The position numbers were made by a program, and so were the translations under genes. From positions 434,001-498,000 of the forward strand of contig NZ_CP102252.1 in NCBI RefSeq assembly GCF_025145645.1: a stretch of DNA of 64,000 nt, read 5' to 3'. This DNA is from Alistipes senegalensis JC50 (GTDB lineage: Bacteria > Bacteroidota > Bacteroidia > Bacteroidales > Rikenellaceae). Under the pieces are notes generated by a model. That model saw only the letters and a list, made by a program, of their open reading frames with translations, had not been told where the DNA came from and ran no database searches. Positions 1 through 7,841 of this stretch are shown here, piece by piece (position 1 is the stretch's first letter; each line of letters starts with the position of its first letter).

Positions 1-1890
1 GTCTTCGCTCCGAGTCGTTCCTGTCCACATATGATAGCCTGCTTCCAATCCTCCGAGTTTAGAACCGTTTTGTCTTAGCATGGCGGCTATCAGATGTATC
101 TCCCGTTGTGTCGGCAGGCGCCACTTTCCTTTTCCTGTATTAGGATCGTCCGCACTACCCTCATAATATCCTTTACATGCAGCGTGAGCAGTATCGAAAT
201 TATAAGCTACTCCCTTAACTGGCTTTACTCCTGAATTCGCTTCCGTACAATACGAATTCGCCACTTGGAGTTTCGGGGAAACATGGTTGTACTCGCTTGT
301 TTCATCATACGGGTTCTGATATATATCGGTGTTATTCAAATATTTGATCTGTTCCGTGTTCAGCAATGCTTTTTCGTCGACGCCGCCGTTTTCATCCCTC
401 GATACGATGATCCTGTTTTCGGCTTCGTAGGGATACTGTTTCGAGCCGGCATTCTCTATCTCCCGGATACAACGGACTATGGCTTCGGACTTTTTATTAT
501 TTGAAGGATACATAATTCCATTGGGCAGTTTTAAGCAGAAGCTAACTCCCGTATTTTGCAGGCTCGTCGACGATAAGTGTAAATCCGAATTCGTTTTAGG
601 TACTAAAACGCCATAATTTGCATTGGGCAATTGCCTGCTGTCATTATACGCCCACAACAAACTGCCCTGATACACATCCGGTACTTTCCATCCATCGGGA
701 CAAGCCTTTTTGCCCGAGGGATTATAGGTGCCGTGCTGGGTTCCGGTGGCTACATACCAGTTCATCAGTTCGCTTCCGTCAACTTTCTGGTTGTTTGGGT
801 CTACGATGAACCATGCCTGATTTTCCTGATCGGTGTAAGTAAGCGGTTCGAGTTTAGTTTCGAGTTTCTCGACATTGAACGTTTCAGCCTCTTCCCAGTC
901 GAGGACTTCGAGGTTGAACTTGAGGGGGAAGTCGTTCGTCAGAGTTATTCGGTACAGATAGTTGCGCTTGAGGGCCAGCGGGTCGAGCGTCTCGGGCTGC
1001 GTCGGGTCTCCGGATTTGCTGTCCTTGAACTCGATGGTGTGCTGTTTCTCGACACCCGCTTTATCGTAGTATATGGTCAGCGAGGGAATCGTCGCGCCGT
1101 CCTTGGGCGTATAATTTTCATAGGTGTATATCTTCGCTTCGTAGCGTCCGGCATTTTCAGCGTCGACATTGCCCTCGATATTGAGTCCGTCATAGGTTTT
1201 CGTCTCGAAGACTCCGTCGCCCGCAGGCATTGCGTTCTGCGTCAGCACATGGCTTTTGAGCGTCCGGTTGTTGAATACGATCTTCTTGATGGTGGCATTG
1301 TTCATCATATTGATCAGGTCGATACGCACCGACGCACGGCGCAGAGCTATCTCCCCGGCATTGGTCGTATTACCCGGTGTGGCCTCGAAACGGTATGCCT
1401 CCGCCGATGTCATCAGGAATTCGTTATCCTTGTCCGGGGCCTGTGCCGCCAGCAGCGCTCCCAGGTCGGCAACCGTCGATTCCTCGCCGAGGGTGGTCTG
1501 TATCAGGTTTCTCAGGTCGTAGTCGGCATTGGCCACCAGATACATATTGTACACTCCGGGCTTGGATGCGGTAATCTCATACAGGTTATTTTCGTCGGGC
1601 ATGAGTTCGGGCATCATAAACAGCCCGCTGCCGTCCTCGTTGAAAAGCAGGGCCATTATGCTGTTTACCGTCTTTTCCTTGTCGAGCGCAGCTTCCGTGC
1701 CGGCTTGGGTGTTATCTCCCGTAGCCCGGGTCTTCGGGTCCTGAGTCTTTGCCGAGCCTCCCAGCGAGAAGCGTATCGAAGCTTTTCCGGCAGCAGCACC
1801 GCTCCCTTCGTCCGACATATTGTCTTTGGCGCATCCTCCCAGCAAGAGAGCCGCCGAGAAAGCCAGTGCGAAGATATTTTTCAGTTTCAT
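1..1890 (-). CDS. Large fimbrillin-like lipoprotein (3' end outside window)
   Basis: Minus-strand frame open from ATG at 1890 to the left edge, 630 codons with no stop, so the C-terminus is missing. The start has a lipoprotein signal: hydrophobic residues 5-18, then LLLGGC with the lipidated Cys at residue 20. The first ~350 residues resemble the fimbrillin (Mfa1/FimA-like) family, with RIDLINMMNNATIKKI and a TLTNDFPLKFNLEVLDWEEA strand pair. The last ~230 visible residues (WKVPDVYQGSLLWAYND, then KGKWRLPTQREIHLIAAM and YHMWTGTTRSED) look like a FISUMP/DUF1566-type domain seen in Bacteroidota surface proteins. It is the last visible gene of the fimbrial operon, 25 bp after the preceding fimbrillin. 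Role inferred: a structural, possibly tip, subunit. Family assignment is by recognition only. Confidence 0.78.
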   Translation of the reverse strand, partial: MKLKNIFALAFSAALLLGGCAKDNMSDEGSGAAAGKASIRFSLGGSAKTQDPKTRATGDNTQAGTEAALDKEKTVNSIMALLFNEDGSGLFMMPELMPDENNLYEITASKPGVYNMYLVANADYDLRNLIQTTLGEESTVADLGALLAAQAPDKDNEFLMTSAEAYRFEATPGNTTNAGEIALRRASVRIDLINMMNNATIKKIVFNNRTLKSHVLTQNAMPAGDGVFETKTYDGLNIEGNVDAENAGRYEAKIYTYENYTPKDGATIPSLTIYYDKAGVEKQHTIEFKDSKSGDPTQPETLDPLALKRNYLYRITLTNDFPLKFNLEVLDWEEAETFNVEKLETKLEPLTYTDQENQAWFIVDPNNQKVDGSELMNWYVATGTQHGTYNPSGKKACPDGWKVPDVYQGSLLWAYNDSRQLPNANYGVLVPKTNSDLHLSSTSLQNTGVSFCLKLPNGIMYPSNNKKSEAIVRCIREIENAGSKQYPYEAENRIIVSRDENGGVDEKALLNTEQIKYLNNTDIYQNPYDETSEYNHVSPKLQVANSYCTEANSGVKPVKGVAYNFDTAHAACKGYYEGSADDPNTGKGKWRLPTQREIHLIAAMLRQNGSKLGGLEAGYHMWTGTTRSED

Positions 1891-1915
1891 CGTATTTCTG
1901 TTTTTTAGCGTTTGA

Positions 1916-3037
1916 TTATTCGGTTACCATTTCGTCGGATTCCACGACTTTCCAATCTTCGACAAGGAGTTTGAATTCGAGCGTCGAACTGCCGGAATCC
2001 TTGTCGCCCAGCTGAATGGTATAAAGGTGGTTGCGCTCGGTATTCACCCACGTAGTGGTCGGGGCTTCGTCTGTACCGGTTTTCGTACAGAAGGGTACGT
2101 CCACCGAACCTCTGTAGAGCAACGTTCCGGCGAGCATCTGGTATTCGATGTGAATGACGATACTCTGGTCCTCGGCCGTATTGTTTCGCTCGTAGAGGTA
2201 AAGCGCCTTCTTGATCGTCTCCGACTCTTTGCCCTGATCCTGCAGGTATTCGGTAGGCAGCGTGATGTTGGAGTTAAGTCCGATGTCCACATAGGTATTC
2301 AGTGCGGAGAGGTCGTTGTTGTCGTCCTCGAACAGATAGCCTTTGGTGGGAACGTTACGCGCCTCGACCTTCGTTACCAACAGGTTCGGCACTTCGTACT
2401 TGATGTCCACACGGGCTACGATACGTTTCATATCGACCTTGCACTCCAGACCTTTTTGCAGGGTGATGACATCCGACTTGTCTTTGACGCTGATGGCCTT
2501 GCCGCTCATGGCTATGCCGTTCTGTGCGAGCACGGAAGACGCATGCCCGTTGCCCAGCACAACGGTCGAGAGCGTACCCTTGTAGGTTTCGATGGCGTCG
2601 CCCGCCGTCGGCGCTGCGGGCGTGTTGTTGGCCACGAACAGATACTTAAATTTCTTCGAGCTCAGCAGATCCGCCGCAGGATAACGTACCGTGAACGAAT
2701 AGGAACCGTTACCGTTATCGGAGAGTTTGAATGTCGTGTCCGTCGATTCCTCGCCGCTGGTCAGCGTACGGATGAACTTGGTCGTCCCGTCGCTCTCCAC
2801 GCTGTACTCGTACATGGTCAGCGTCTTGATGGCATACTCCGATTCGTCGTGAAGCGCCCGGCTCTTGGGATAGACGACTTTATCCCCTGCCGGAGTGCTC
2901 ATGTTGAAGGTAACGGCGACAGAGCCGTCTGCCCCGGAACCGCTTCCTCCGTCTGTGATCGTCTCCTCCTTACCGCAGGAAGAGAGCAGCAGGGCCGCCG
3001 CAGCAAACAGTCCCGCAATCATTTGGATTTTTTTCAT
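1916..3037 (-). CDS. Fimbrillin family lipoprotein (Mfa1/FimA-like)
   Basis: About 373 residues. I chose the ATG at 3037 (MKKIQMIAGL) over the in-frame ATG at 3049 because it begins a clean signal sequence ending in LLLSSC, lipidated Cys at residue 21. After a short Gly/Ser/Asp-rich linker comes a beta-rich body typical of fimbrillins, including CKVDMKRIVARVDIKYEV and a C-terminal LEFKLLVEDWKVVESDE strand. In this family the lipoprotein precursor is exported to the surface, processed and polymerised into a pilus by donor-strand exchange. It follows the FimB/Mfa2-like gene by 76 bp, the usual anchor-then-subunit order. Which of the two fimbrillins is the main shaft cannot be told from sequence. 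Confidence 0.82.
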   Translation of the reverse strand: MKKIQMIAGLFAAAALLLSSCGKEETITDGGSGSGADGSVAVTFNMSTPAGDKVVYPKSRALHDESEYAIKTLTMYEYSVESDGTTKFIRTLTSGEESTDTTFKLSDNGNGSYSFTVRYPAADLLSSKKFKYLFVANNTPAAPTAGDAIETYKGTLSTVVLGNGHASSVLAQNGIAMSGKAISVKDKSDVITLQKGLECKVDMKRIVARVDIKYEVPNLLVTKVEARNVPTKGYLFEDDNNDLSALNTYVDIGLNSNITLPTEYLQDQGKESETIKKALYLYERNNTAEDQSIVIHIEYQMLAGTLLYRGSVDVPFCTKTGTDEAPTTTWVNTERNHLYTIQLGDKDSGSSTLEFKLLVEDWKVVESDEMVTE

Positions 3038-3113
3038 AACGTTAAACATTTAGTAAATAAAAAAGTGAATAAAAGGTGTTCATAATCTCGTTTATGTCGT
3101 AATCGCCGGTTCG

Positions 3114-4124
3114 TCAGCTGAATGTTCCTCCGCTCACCCAGTCCTCTATAGAAGCCTCCACCCAAGGGGAGACCTCCACGGAGCCGTCGCCGAACAGCTT
3201 GAGCAGGATACGGTATTTCTGCACGTGTGTACGCGAGGGATACCAGCCCCATTCTCGGAAGGCCCTGCTCAGGTCGATATCCCCGGTTACCGCTTCGTCC
3301 CCGAACCACAATCTGAAAACCGGGATATGGTCGTTTGTGTATCGCAGCGTGACGAACTCCCCATACAGCTCCTGCGAAAGCATGGGTACCCGCAGGCGGT
3401 GTTTTCGAGGTTCGCCCTCACTCCGGGGGATGATAAACCCCTCCACCGTACTGCAATGCTCCGGGCACAGTGAGTAGCCTGCGGGCACCTCTTTCAGCTC
3501 CATGACATACTCTCCGAAATCCTGAGGAACGTTATGCCAGACGACTTTCACCTCCAGATGGCAGTGGATGTTATTCATATAAGTCACCAGCCGCCCCGTG
3601 CCGGAGGCCCGGGCTGCGTTCCCGTGGCCTTCGCGGATAGAACCTCCGGGGCCACTCTCCACGGTAAACTCCTTGACGCCCCAGTAAAGCTGGTCGCCGT
3701 TGCACAGAATGTCCTGCTGCTGCTCGAAGCGCTGTCGTACGGCCAGCTTAAAGTTCTCCAGACCCTCGTCCGGGGCAAACCCGCACACAGTCTGCTCCGA
3801 AGCATTGCCCAGAGTCACCATCGTGTAGCTCCCGGCATCGAGACGAAGCGGTTGGCGGGTCAGCTCCTGACCCGGCGGAATTTCTCCCAGATACGCCCCC
3901 GCAGCGTCGAACAGGTAATGCCGAAGGCTGTGGATATAGTCGCCGAACGCTTCCACTTCGTAAGGGCGGTAGCTATAGGTCATAATCGCACCCTCGCAGC
4001 ACGCATCCCGCTCGTCGTCGAGCGAGCAGCCCGCCAACGCCAGGCAGGTGCACAGCATCCCCGCCATGCCGCTCCGCAACAGTCCGATCGCCCCGCACAG
4101 GATATGTTTCGCACGAATCTCCAT
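3114..4124 (-). CDS. FimB/Mfa2 family fimbrial anchor lipoprotein
   Basis: 336 residues with a signal sequence and lipobox-like CLALAGC near residue 33. The mature part has features of the FimB/Mfa2 family: IHSLRHYLFDAAGAYLGEI, a RLDAGSYTMVTLGNAS segment, the conserved SLCPEHCSTVEGF stretch and a C-terminal LLKLFGDGSVEVSPWVEASI. In Porphyromonas such proteins anchor the pilus in the outer membrane and limit its length; that role is carried over from the family. The gene lies 42 bp downstream of the DUF3868/OmpA gene and upstream of the fimbrillin, so it is very likely co-transcribed. The signal is slightly long; internal Met 20 or 22 could be the true start. Confidence 0.82.
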   Translation of the reverse strand: MEIRAKHILCGAIGLLRSGMAGMLCTCLALAGCSLDDERDACCEGAIMTYSYRPYEVEAFGDYIHSLRHYLFDAAGAYLGEIPPGQELTRQPLRLDAGSYTMVTLGNASEQTVCGFAPDEGLENFKLAVRQRFEQQQDILCNGDQLYWGVKEFTVESGPGGSIREGHGNAARASGTGRLVTYMNNIHCHLEVKVVWHNVPQDFGEYVMELKEVPAGYSLCPEHCSTVEGFIIPRSEGEPRKHRLRVPMLSQELYGEFVTLRYTNDHIPVFRLWFGDEAVTGDIDLSRAFREWGWYPSRTHVQKYRILLKLFGDGSVEVSPWVEASIEDWVSGGTFS

Positions 4125-4166
4125 CCGCTGATTCCGTCTCTATTTTCCGTTTTGCGTGTCGGCGCT

Positions 4167-5705
4167 TCATCGCCCGAGCTGTTCGAGGTTATAGGATGCC
4201 CGTTCGGGGTCTGTATTCAGTGCATAGAGAAAATAAGCCCTGGCCCGCGCCGTATCGCCGCACATCCAGCAGTATATTCCCAGATCGATGCAGGCTCTGG
4301 GGTCGTCCTGCACCCGCTGGAGGCATTTCCACGCCAGGGGCATGTCGCCGCGGATCAGGGCCGCCGAAGCCGCATTGATATTGGCGGCCGCATCGTCGGG
4401 ATAGTATCGCAGCGCTACGTCGTACTCCCGTCCGTAGCCGTCGCGGTCGTCGCGGATTCGCGCATCGCCGTTGCGGGCCTGCGCCACGTCGAAGATCTCC
4501 GTATGGCTGAGGTCCTGAGGACGGCTGGCCAGCAGACGCGCAGCCTCTTCCACGCCGAACGAGCGCACGACATATCCCAGTTCCAGTTCCATGCGCCGCA
4601 GGGGCGGGAAAAGGTTCTCAAGCATATAGCGGTAGGTCGTTCCTCCGTTGAGCGCCATCAGACGGCTCTCCCGGCCGTCGAAAATATCGTAGTCGTCGAT
4701 AATCGCCAGTGCCGCGTATTTGTCCTCCATATCGCTGCGGTCGATGGCCCTGCGAAGTCCCTCCCAGTCCTCGCCCGCACCGTATACGGAGATGATCTCC
4801 CCGGCAAGGCCGTAGCGGCCCCGCAGGTAATCGCGCATGGCCCCGGCCCGCAGTTCCGAGAGCCGCTTGTTATGTTCGTAGCTCGCTTCGGGCGAAGCAT
4901 AACCCGTAATACGGGCGCTCCGTACGCGGTAGGTCGCCGTGTCGCCAGCCAACGGCGAGAGGAGACGGTCGATGCGGGCGAGCTCCTCGCCGTTCGTCCG
5001 ATAGTGCGCAGAGACCTTCCAATGGTTCACCAGGTAGTTGATGCGGACGGTCAGCTTCTCCGACCGTTCCTTGACCTGTTCTGCCGCCGGCTGCACAAAG
5101 CTCACGTTACGCTCGAAGAGCGGAAGGCGATGTACCGTTACCGGCAACGGCAGCGTTCCGGCCGGCAGTTCCCGTGGAACAGCCGCACTATCCGCTGCCA
5201 CGACCGGCTGCTGCGCAACGGCATCCGGCGGTGTGACGGGTAGGTTCGCTGTACAGATCAACCGGCAGCCGCAACAATTCCGCAGATAAGTCAGGACCCT
5301 CAGTTCGCCGTCCCGCATGGCCGCAGGGATCGGGCGAGCCTGGCTGTAACCCGTGACGAGGGGTGTCGTACGGCGTGTCACCAGATGTACCAGGCGATCG
5401 TCCCGTGTCTCCCCGACGAACTGCTCCCGGCGGAAATAACGATAGTCCGCAGGTTTGAAATAGCTGAGCGTGCGGTAACGGATCGTGTCCCCTCCCGATA
5501 TGTAAGCCGGGACGATGTGCAGCGACGTGGGGCCGCACAGCCGGCCCGCAACCCGCACGGTGAAACGGACTTGCAGGCTGTCCTCATGCCATTCGGCATG
5601 GGGACCCTCCTCATAGCTCACGACAGGAGTCCTGCAATCGCTTTGCTGGGCGGAAACGGAGAGGCTGAACAGAACAGGGAAGGCCAAGACGTATAGTTTC
5701 TTCAT
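4167..5705 (-). CDS. DUF3868 / OmpA-like fimbrial operon protein
   Basis: 512 residues starting at the ATG at 5705, where MKKLYVLAFPVLFSLSVSAQ is a clear signal peptide; the open frame extends further upstream but overlaps the DUF3575 gene and is not protein-like. The N-terminal half, with the SYFKPADYRYFRREQFVG segment and a Cys pair (RNCCGCRLIC), fits DUF3868. The middle (ARITGYASPEASYEHNKRLS, then RAGAMRDYLRGRYG) is an OmpA-type peptidoglycan-binding fold, and the last ~120 residues are TPR-like (DAAANINAASAALIRGD). This architecture sits beside FimB/Mfa2 genes in Bacteroides fimbrial loci, where it is thought to tie the pilus assembly site to the cell wall. Only 2 bp separate it from the DUF3575 gene. 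Confidence 0.82.
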   Translation of the reverse strand: MKKLYVLAFPVLFSLSVSAQQSDCRTPVVSYEEGPHAEWHEDSLQVRFTVRVAGRLCGPTSLHIVPAYISGGDTIRYRTLSYFKPADYRYFRREQFVGETRDDRLVHLVTRRTTPLVTGYSQARPIPAAMRDGELRVLTYLRNCCGCRLICTANLPVTPPDAVAQQPVVAADSAAVPRELPAGTLPLPVTVHRLPLFERNVSFVQPAAEQVKERSEKLTVRINYLVNHWKVSAHYRTNGEELARIDRLLSPLAGDTATYRVRSARITGYASPEASYEHNKRLSELRAGAMRDYLRGRYGLAGEIISVYGAGEDWEGLRRAIDRSDMEDKYAALAIIDDYDIFDGRESRLMALNGGTTYRYMLENLFPPLRRMELELGYVVRSFGVEEAARLLASRPQDLSHTEIFDVAQARNGDARIRDDRDGYGREYDVALRYYPDDAAANINAASAALIRGDMPLAWKCLQRVQDDPRACIDLGIYCWMCGDTARARAYFLYALNTDPERASYNLEQLGR

Positions 5706-5707
5706 AT

Positions 5708-6313
5708 TCACCGGATATAATAGATAAAGGAGACGGCAGCCTTCGTAGGCCCGAAATAGTGCCGGCGATAGTTGCCTCGTTTGTCTGCGCAGGCGCCGCA
5801 GTCGTACTTGTCGTAGCGAAGATAGAGGTAACCTGCGCCTACGGAGGCTTCCAGCCCCCAGCGTTTGCCGATGGCCCACTGGTAGCCATAGCTCAGGCCC
5901 GCGCCTGCGGCCCAGCCCTCGTAGCGGTCGTCCTGGAGAAATGCCGGGAAGCGCATGCCGCCGGCGTTATATTGCCCGTAGAGAGCATGAAGCCCGAGGT
6001 AGCCGCGCTCGAAGGCGCGGCAGAACCAATACTTCGCCTCCGGCATAACGAGCCAATGGTGCAGTTTAGGATTGGCAGACACGCCGTCGGAAGTGGTGCG
6101 GTTAGGGAAATTGAAGGCGTTATAGCCCACGGTGGCCGAAAAGGTATAACGCGGGGACAACTGCCATTCCAGACCGACGTTGGGCGTCGTCGTCGCCCAG
6201 TACAGCAGGTTCGTCTTCACTCCCGCGTGCTGCGCCCGAGCTCCGTCCATAGAACTCACGTATAACAGCATGAGGACCGCAAGGCGAAGGTATATACCCG
6301 GTGTCTTCTTCAT
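5708..6313 (-). CDS. DUF3575 outer-membrane protein, first gene of fimbrial operon
   Basis: 201 residues with a signal peptide (MKKTPGIYLRLAVLMLLYVS...ARAQ). The body fits DUF3575: KTNLLYWATTTPNVGLEWQL at the N-terminus, GLHALYGQYNAGG in the middle, and alternating aromatic strands ending in KAAVSFIYYIR, as expected for a small outer-membrane beta-barrel. It is the promoter-proximal gene of the minus-strand fimbrial operon. In the 157 bp between its ATG and the left inverted repeat at 6470 I find no TAnnTTTG box on the minus strand. That agrees with the operon being driven from inside the neighbouring invertible segment when that segment is flipped. Confidence 0.82.
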   Translation of the reverse strand: MKKTPGIYLRLAVLMLLYVSSMDGARAQHAGVKTNLLYWATTTPNVGLEWQLSPRYTFSATVGYNAFNFPNRTTSDGVSANPKLHHWLVMPEAKYWFCRAFERGYLGLHALYGQYNAGGMRFPAFLQDDRYEGWAAGAGLSYGYQWAIGKRWGLEASVGAGYLYLRYDKYDCGACADKRGNYRRHYFGPTKAAVSFIYYIR

Positions 6314-6469
6314 TTACTCTTTAATATTATATCTCAGTTTTCAGAGCACTTCCCGCCCCCGTTTTCCCGAAAACAAAAGGGCGATAAACTGCAGACTGAA
6401 ACGATCGGCGCACGAAAAAGCCGGCATACGGCATTGTAAGCGATAATCTCAGCGACCAGTTCGAAATTT

Positions 6470-6488
6470 TCTTATCCTAAGAGAATGG
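6470..6488 (+). repeat. Left inverted repeat of the invertible segment
   Basis: TCTTATCCTAAGAGAATGG, an exact reverse complement of 7689-7707. The match stops abruptly on both sides, as expected for a recombinase crossover site. It lies 157 bp upstream of the DUF3575 start codon. Confidence 0.85.
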
Positions 6489-6554
6489 CGATTTTTCAAA
6501 TGCATCTGCAATCTATTAGAATACAGGACGATGCACGACCCGTTCGTTTATCGG

Positions 6555-6599
6555 TGTTTAACCGTATCCGAAGACCCCGGATACGGTTAAACATTTTTT
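6555..6599 (+). terminator. Strong terminator-like hairpin inside the invertible segment
   Basis: A perfect 16-bp stem, TGTTTAACCGTATCCG (6555-6570) pairing with 6578-6593, around a 7-nt loop, followed by TTTTTT on the plus strand. In the present orientation it stops plus-strand transcription before the AraC gene. After inversion its T-run would follow the stem on the minus strand, where it could stop read-through from the recombinase gene into AraC and the fimbrial operon. Confidence 0.65.
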
Positions 6600-6648
6600 A
6601 GTAAAACACTGACAACCTGAAAAATGAAGTAAAAAACAAACCTGAAAA

Positions 6649-7617
6649 ATGATGAAACAAGATGCACTAGTCTCGATGCGGCCCGGAGAGGAAACCCACG
6701 CGTTTTGTCCCGTCGAATGCCCCGTCTGCCGTTATGAAAACAACGTATATCCAGCCCGGTTTCACACCCGTGATCTGGTCGAAGGAGCCGATTTGTCTGG
6801 CATGGAACGCAAGGCAAATCACATCCTATTCCTGCTCGAAGGGATGCTGCATATCCGCACCCAAACAGACAACCATTATCACCTCGATTCCGGGCAGTGC
6901 ATGTTCTTTCCGCGAACGAGCATGCCCGACATCCGGGCCCTCGCACCCGCGCGGATCGTATGGCTCGATTTCTCGAACAGGCTCGTGCTCGGAGGCCAGG
7001 ACGCCCTGGCGTCGGCAGCGGCAAAAGGCTGTAAATCACCTGAAAAAACACCTGTCCTGCCAATCGTTCCGCTGATGGAAAGTATGCTCATAAACATACA
7101 GAAAGAGATGCGGATCCCCTGTTACCATATGCTGAAGCAGTACGAATTGTTTTTCCTGATGAAGAGCTTTTACAGCGACGAGGAGCTGGCTTGTTTCTTC
7201 AACGCCATCCTGCGTCCGAGCCACGACTTCCGGGCATTCGTAGAGAGCAACTACACCAATGCCGACACGCTCGAAGATATAGCCCGTAAAGCCAATCTGA
7301 GCACCAGTTATTTCATCAAACGCTTCAAGGAAGTTTTCGGCATCAGCGTGCATCGCTGGCTGGTGAAACAAAAGGAAGAACAGCTCAAAAGGATGCTTAT
7401 GGCCGAAAGGTACGATGCCGGGGAGATGGCACGGCAGTTGGGACTTAAAAGCAAGAAGGGATTATACCAGTTTTGCCGGCAGAGATTCGGCTGCTCGATG
7501 ACCCGACTCAAAGAGACTCTAAAGGTCGAAGGGTCAATGGGTAGGGATAAAGCGGCAAAGGATAATTATTATAGACAAAAGGATAATTTCAATACCCGCG
7601 GCGGTCTTGACTCGTGA
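6649..7617 (+). CDS. AraC-family transcriptional regulator in invertible segment
   Basis: 322 residues. The N-terminal ~150 residues form a cupin-like sensor half (HILFLLEGMLHIRTQTDNHY...SGQCMFFPR). The C-terminal ~110 residues carry the two AraC helix-turn-helix units: NADTLEDIARKANLSTSYFI then RFKEVFGISVHRWLVKQKEE, and DAGEMARQLGLKSKKGLYQF then RQRFGCSMTRLKETL. The sensed ligand is unknown. It diverges from the fimbrial operon in the present orientation and would be co-directional after inversion. No consensus -7 box lies just upstream. The start region contains a direct duplication (ACCTGAAAAATGA at 6615 and 6640), and the ATG at 6652 is an equally good start. The last ~25 residues overlap the promoter-like site. 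Confidence 0.88.
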   Translation: MMKQDALVSMRPGEETHAFCPVECPVCRYENNVYPARFHTRDLVEGADLSGMERKANHILFLLEGMLHIRTQTDNHYHLDSGQCMFFPRTSMPDIRALAPARIVWLDFSNRLVLGGQDALASAAAKGCKSPEKTPVLPIVPLMESMLINIQKEMRIPCYHMLKQYELFFLMKSFYSDEELACFFNAILRPSHDFRAFVESNYTNADTLEDIARKANLSTSYFIKRFKEVFGISVHRWLVKQKEEQLKRMLMAERYDAGEMARQLGLKSKKGLYQFCRQRFGCSMTRLKETLKVEGSMGRDKAAKDNYYRQKDNFNTRGGLDS

Positions 7618-7637
7618 GGCTGGAAGCTCTACCTTTG
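7607..7637 (+). promoter_or_regulatory. Invertible promoter, pointing away from fimbrial operon
   Basis: TTGA at 7607-7610, a 19-bp spacer and TACCTTTG at 7630-7637 match the Bacteroidota -33/-7 consensus. It overlaps the AraC stop codon and points right, across the right repeat and antisense to the recombinase. If the 6470-7707 segment flips, it reads into DUF3575 and the fimbrial genes. No comparable box reads leftward from the segment as drawn. Confidence 0.65.
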
Positions 7638-7688
7638 CACCGGATTACGACACTGGACAGTCACATTTTTGAGCTAAAAAGGAGGCAC

Positions 7689-7707
7689 CCATTCTCTTAG
7701 GATAAGA
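7689..7707 (-). repeat. Right inverted repeat of the invertible segment
   Basis: CCATTCTCTTAGGATAAGA, the exact reverse complement of 6470-6488. It lies 135 bp beyond the 3' end of the adjacent tyrosine recombinase gene. Between them I see only an imperfect AT-rich inverted repeat (ATTTTTGCG at 7725, CGCAAAAAT at 7758) and a GC hairpin near 7821-7836. Confidence 0.85.
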
Positions 7708-7841
7708 TAGAGAAAACAGCTCGGATTTTTGCGTCGTCCGTTACGACCGTATCGCGGCGCAAAAATAGAAAAATCCTTCGAAATATTCCAAACAATTTCA
7801 TCGCACGACAGCATTCCGGAGCGCCGCTTCGCGGCGGGGTC

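Larger units (their letters stand above)
6470..7707. other. Probable invertible DNA segment (fimbrial phase-variation switch)
   Basis: The segment lies between two exact, oppositely oriented 19-bp copies at 6470-6488 and 7689-7707. Inside are a hairpin with a T-run (6555-6599), an AraC-family gene (6649-7617) and a promoter-like site (7607-7637) pointing right. To the right is a tyrosine recombinase related to Bacteroides invertases; to the left, the start of the fimbrial operon. Inversion would turn the promoter to face the operon, giving a leader of roughly 200 nt. The repeat and elements are read directly; the switching itself is inferred by analogy with Bacteroides fimbrial and capsule promoters. 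Confidence 0.78.

Noticed and set aside
631..1908. 425-codon plus-strand frame at the left end
   Set aside because: It is antisense to the fimbrillin-like gene, which has a signal peptide, lipobox and domain motifs.
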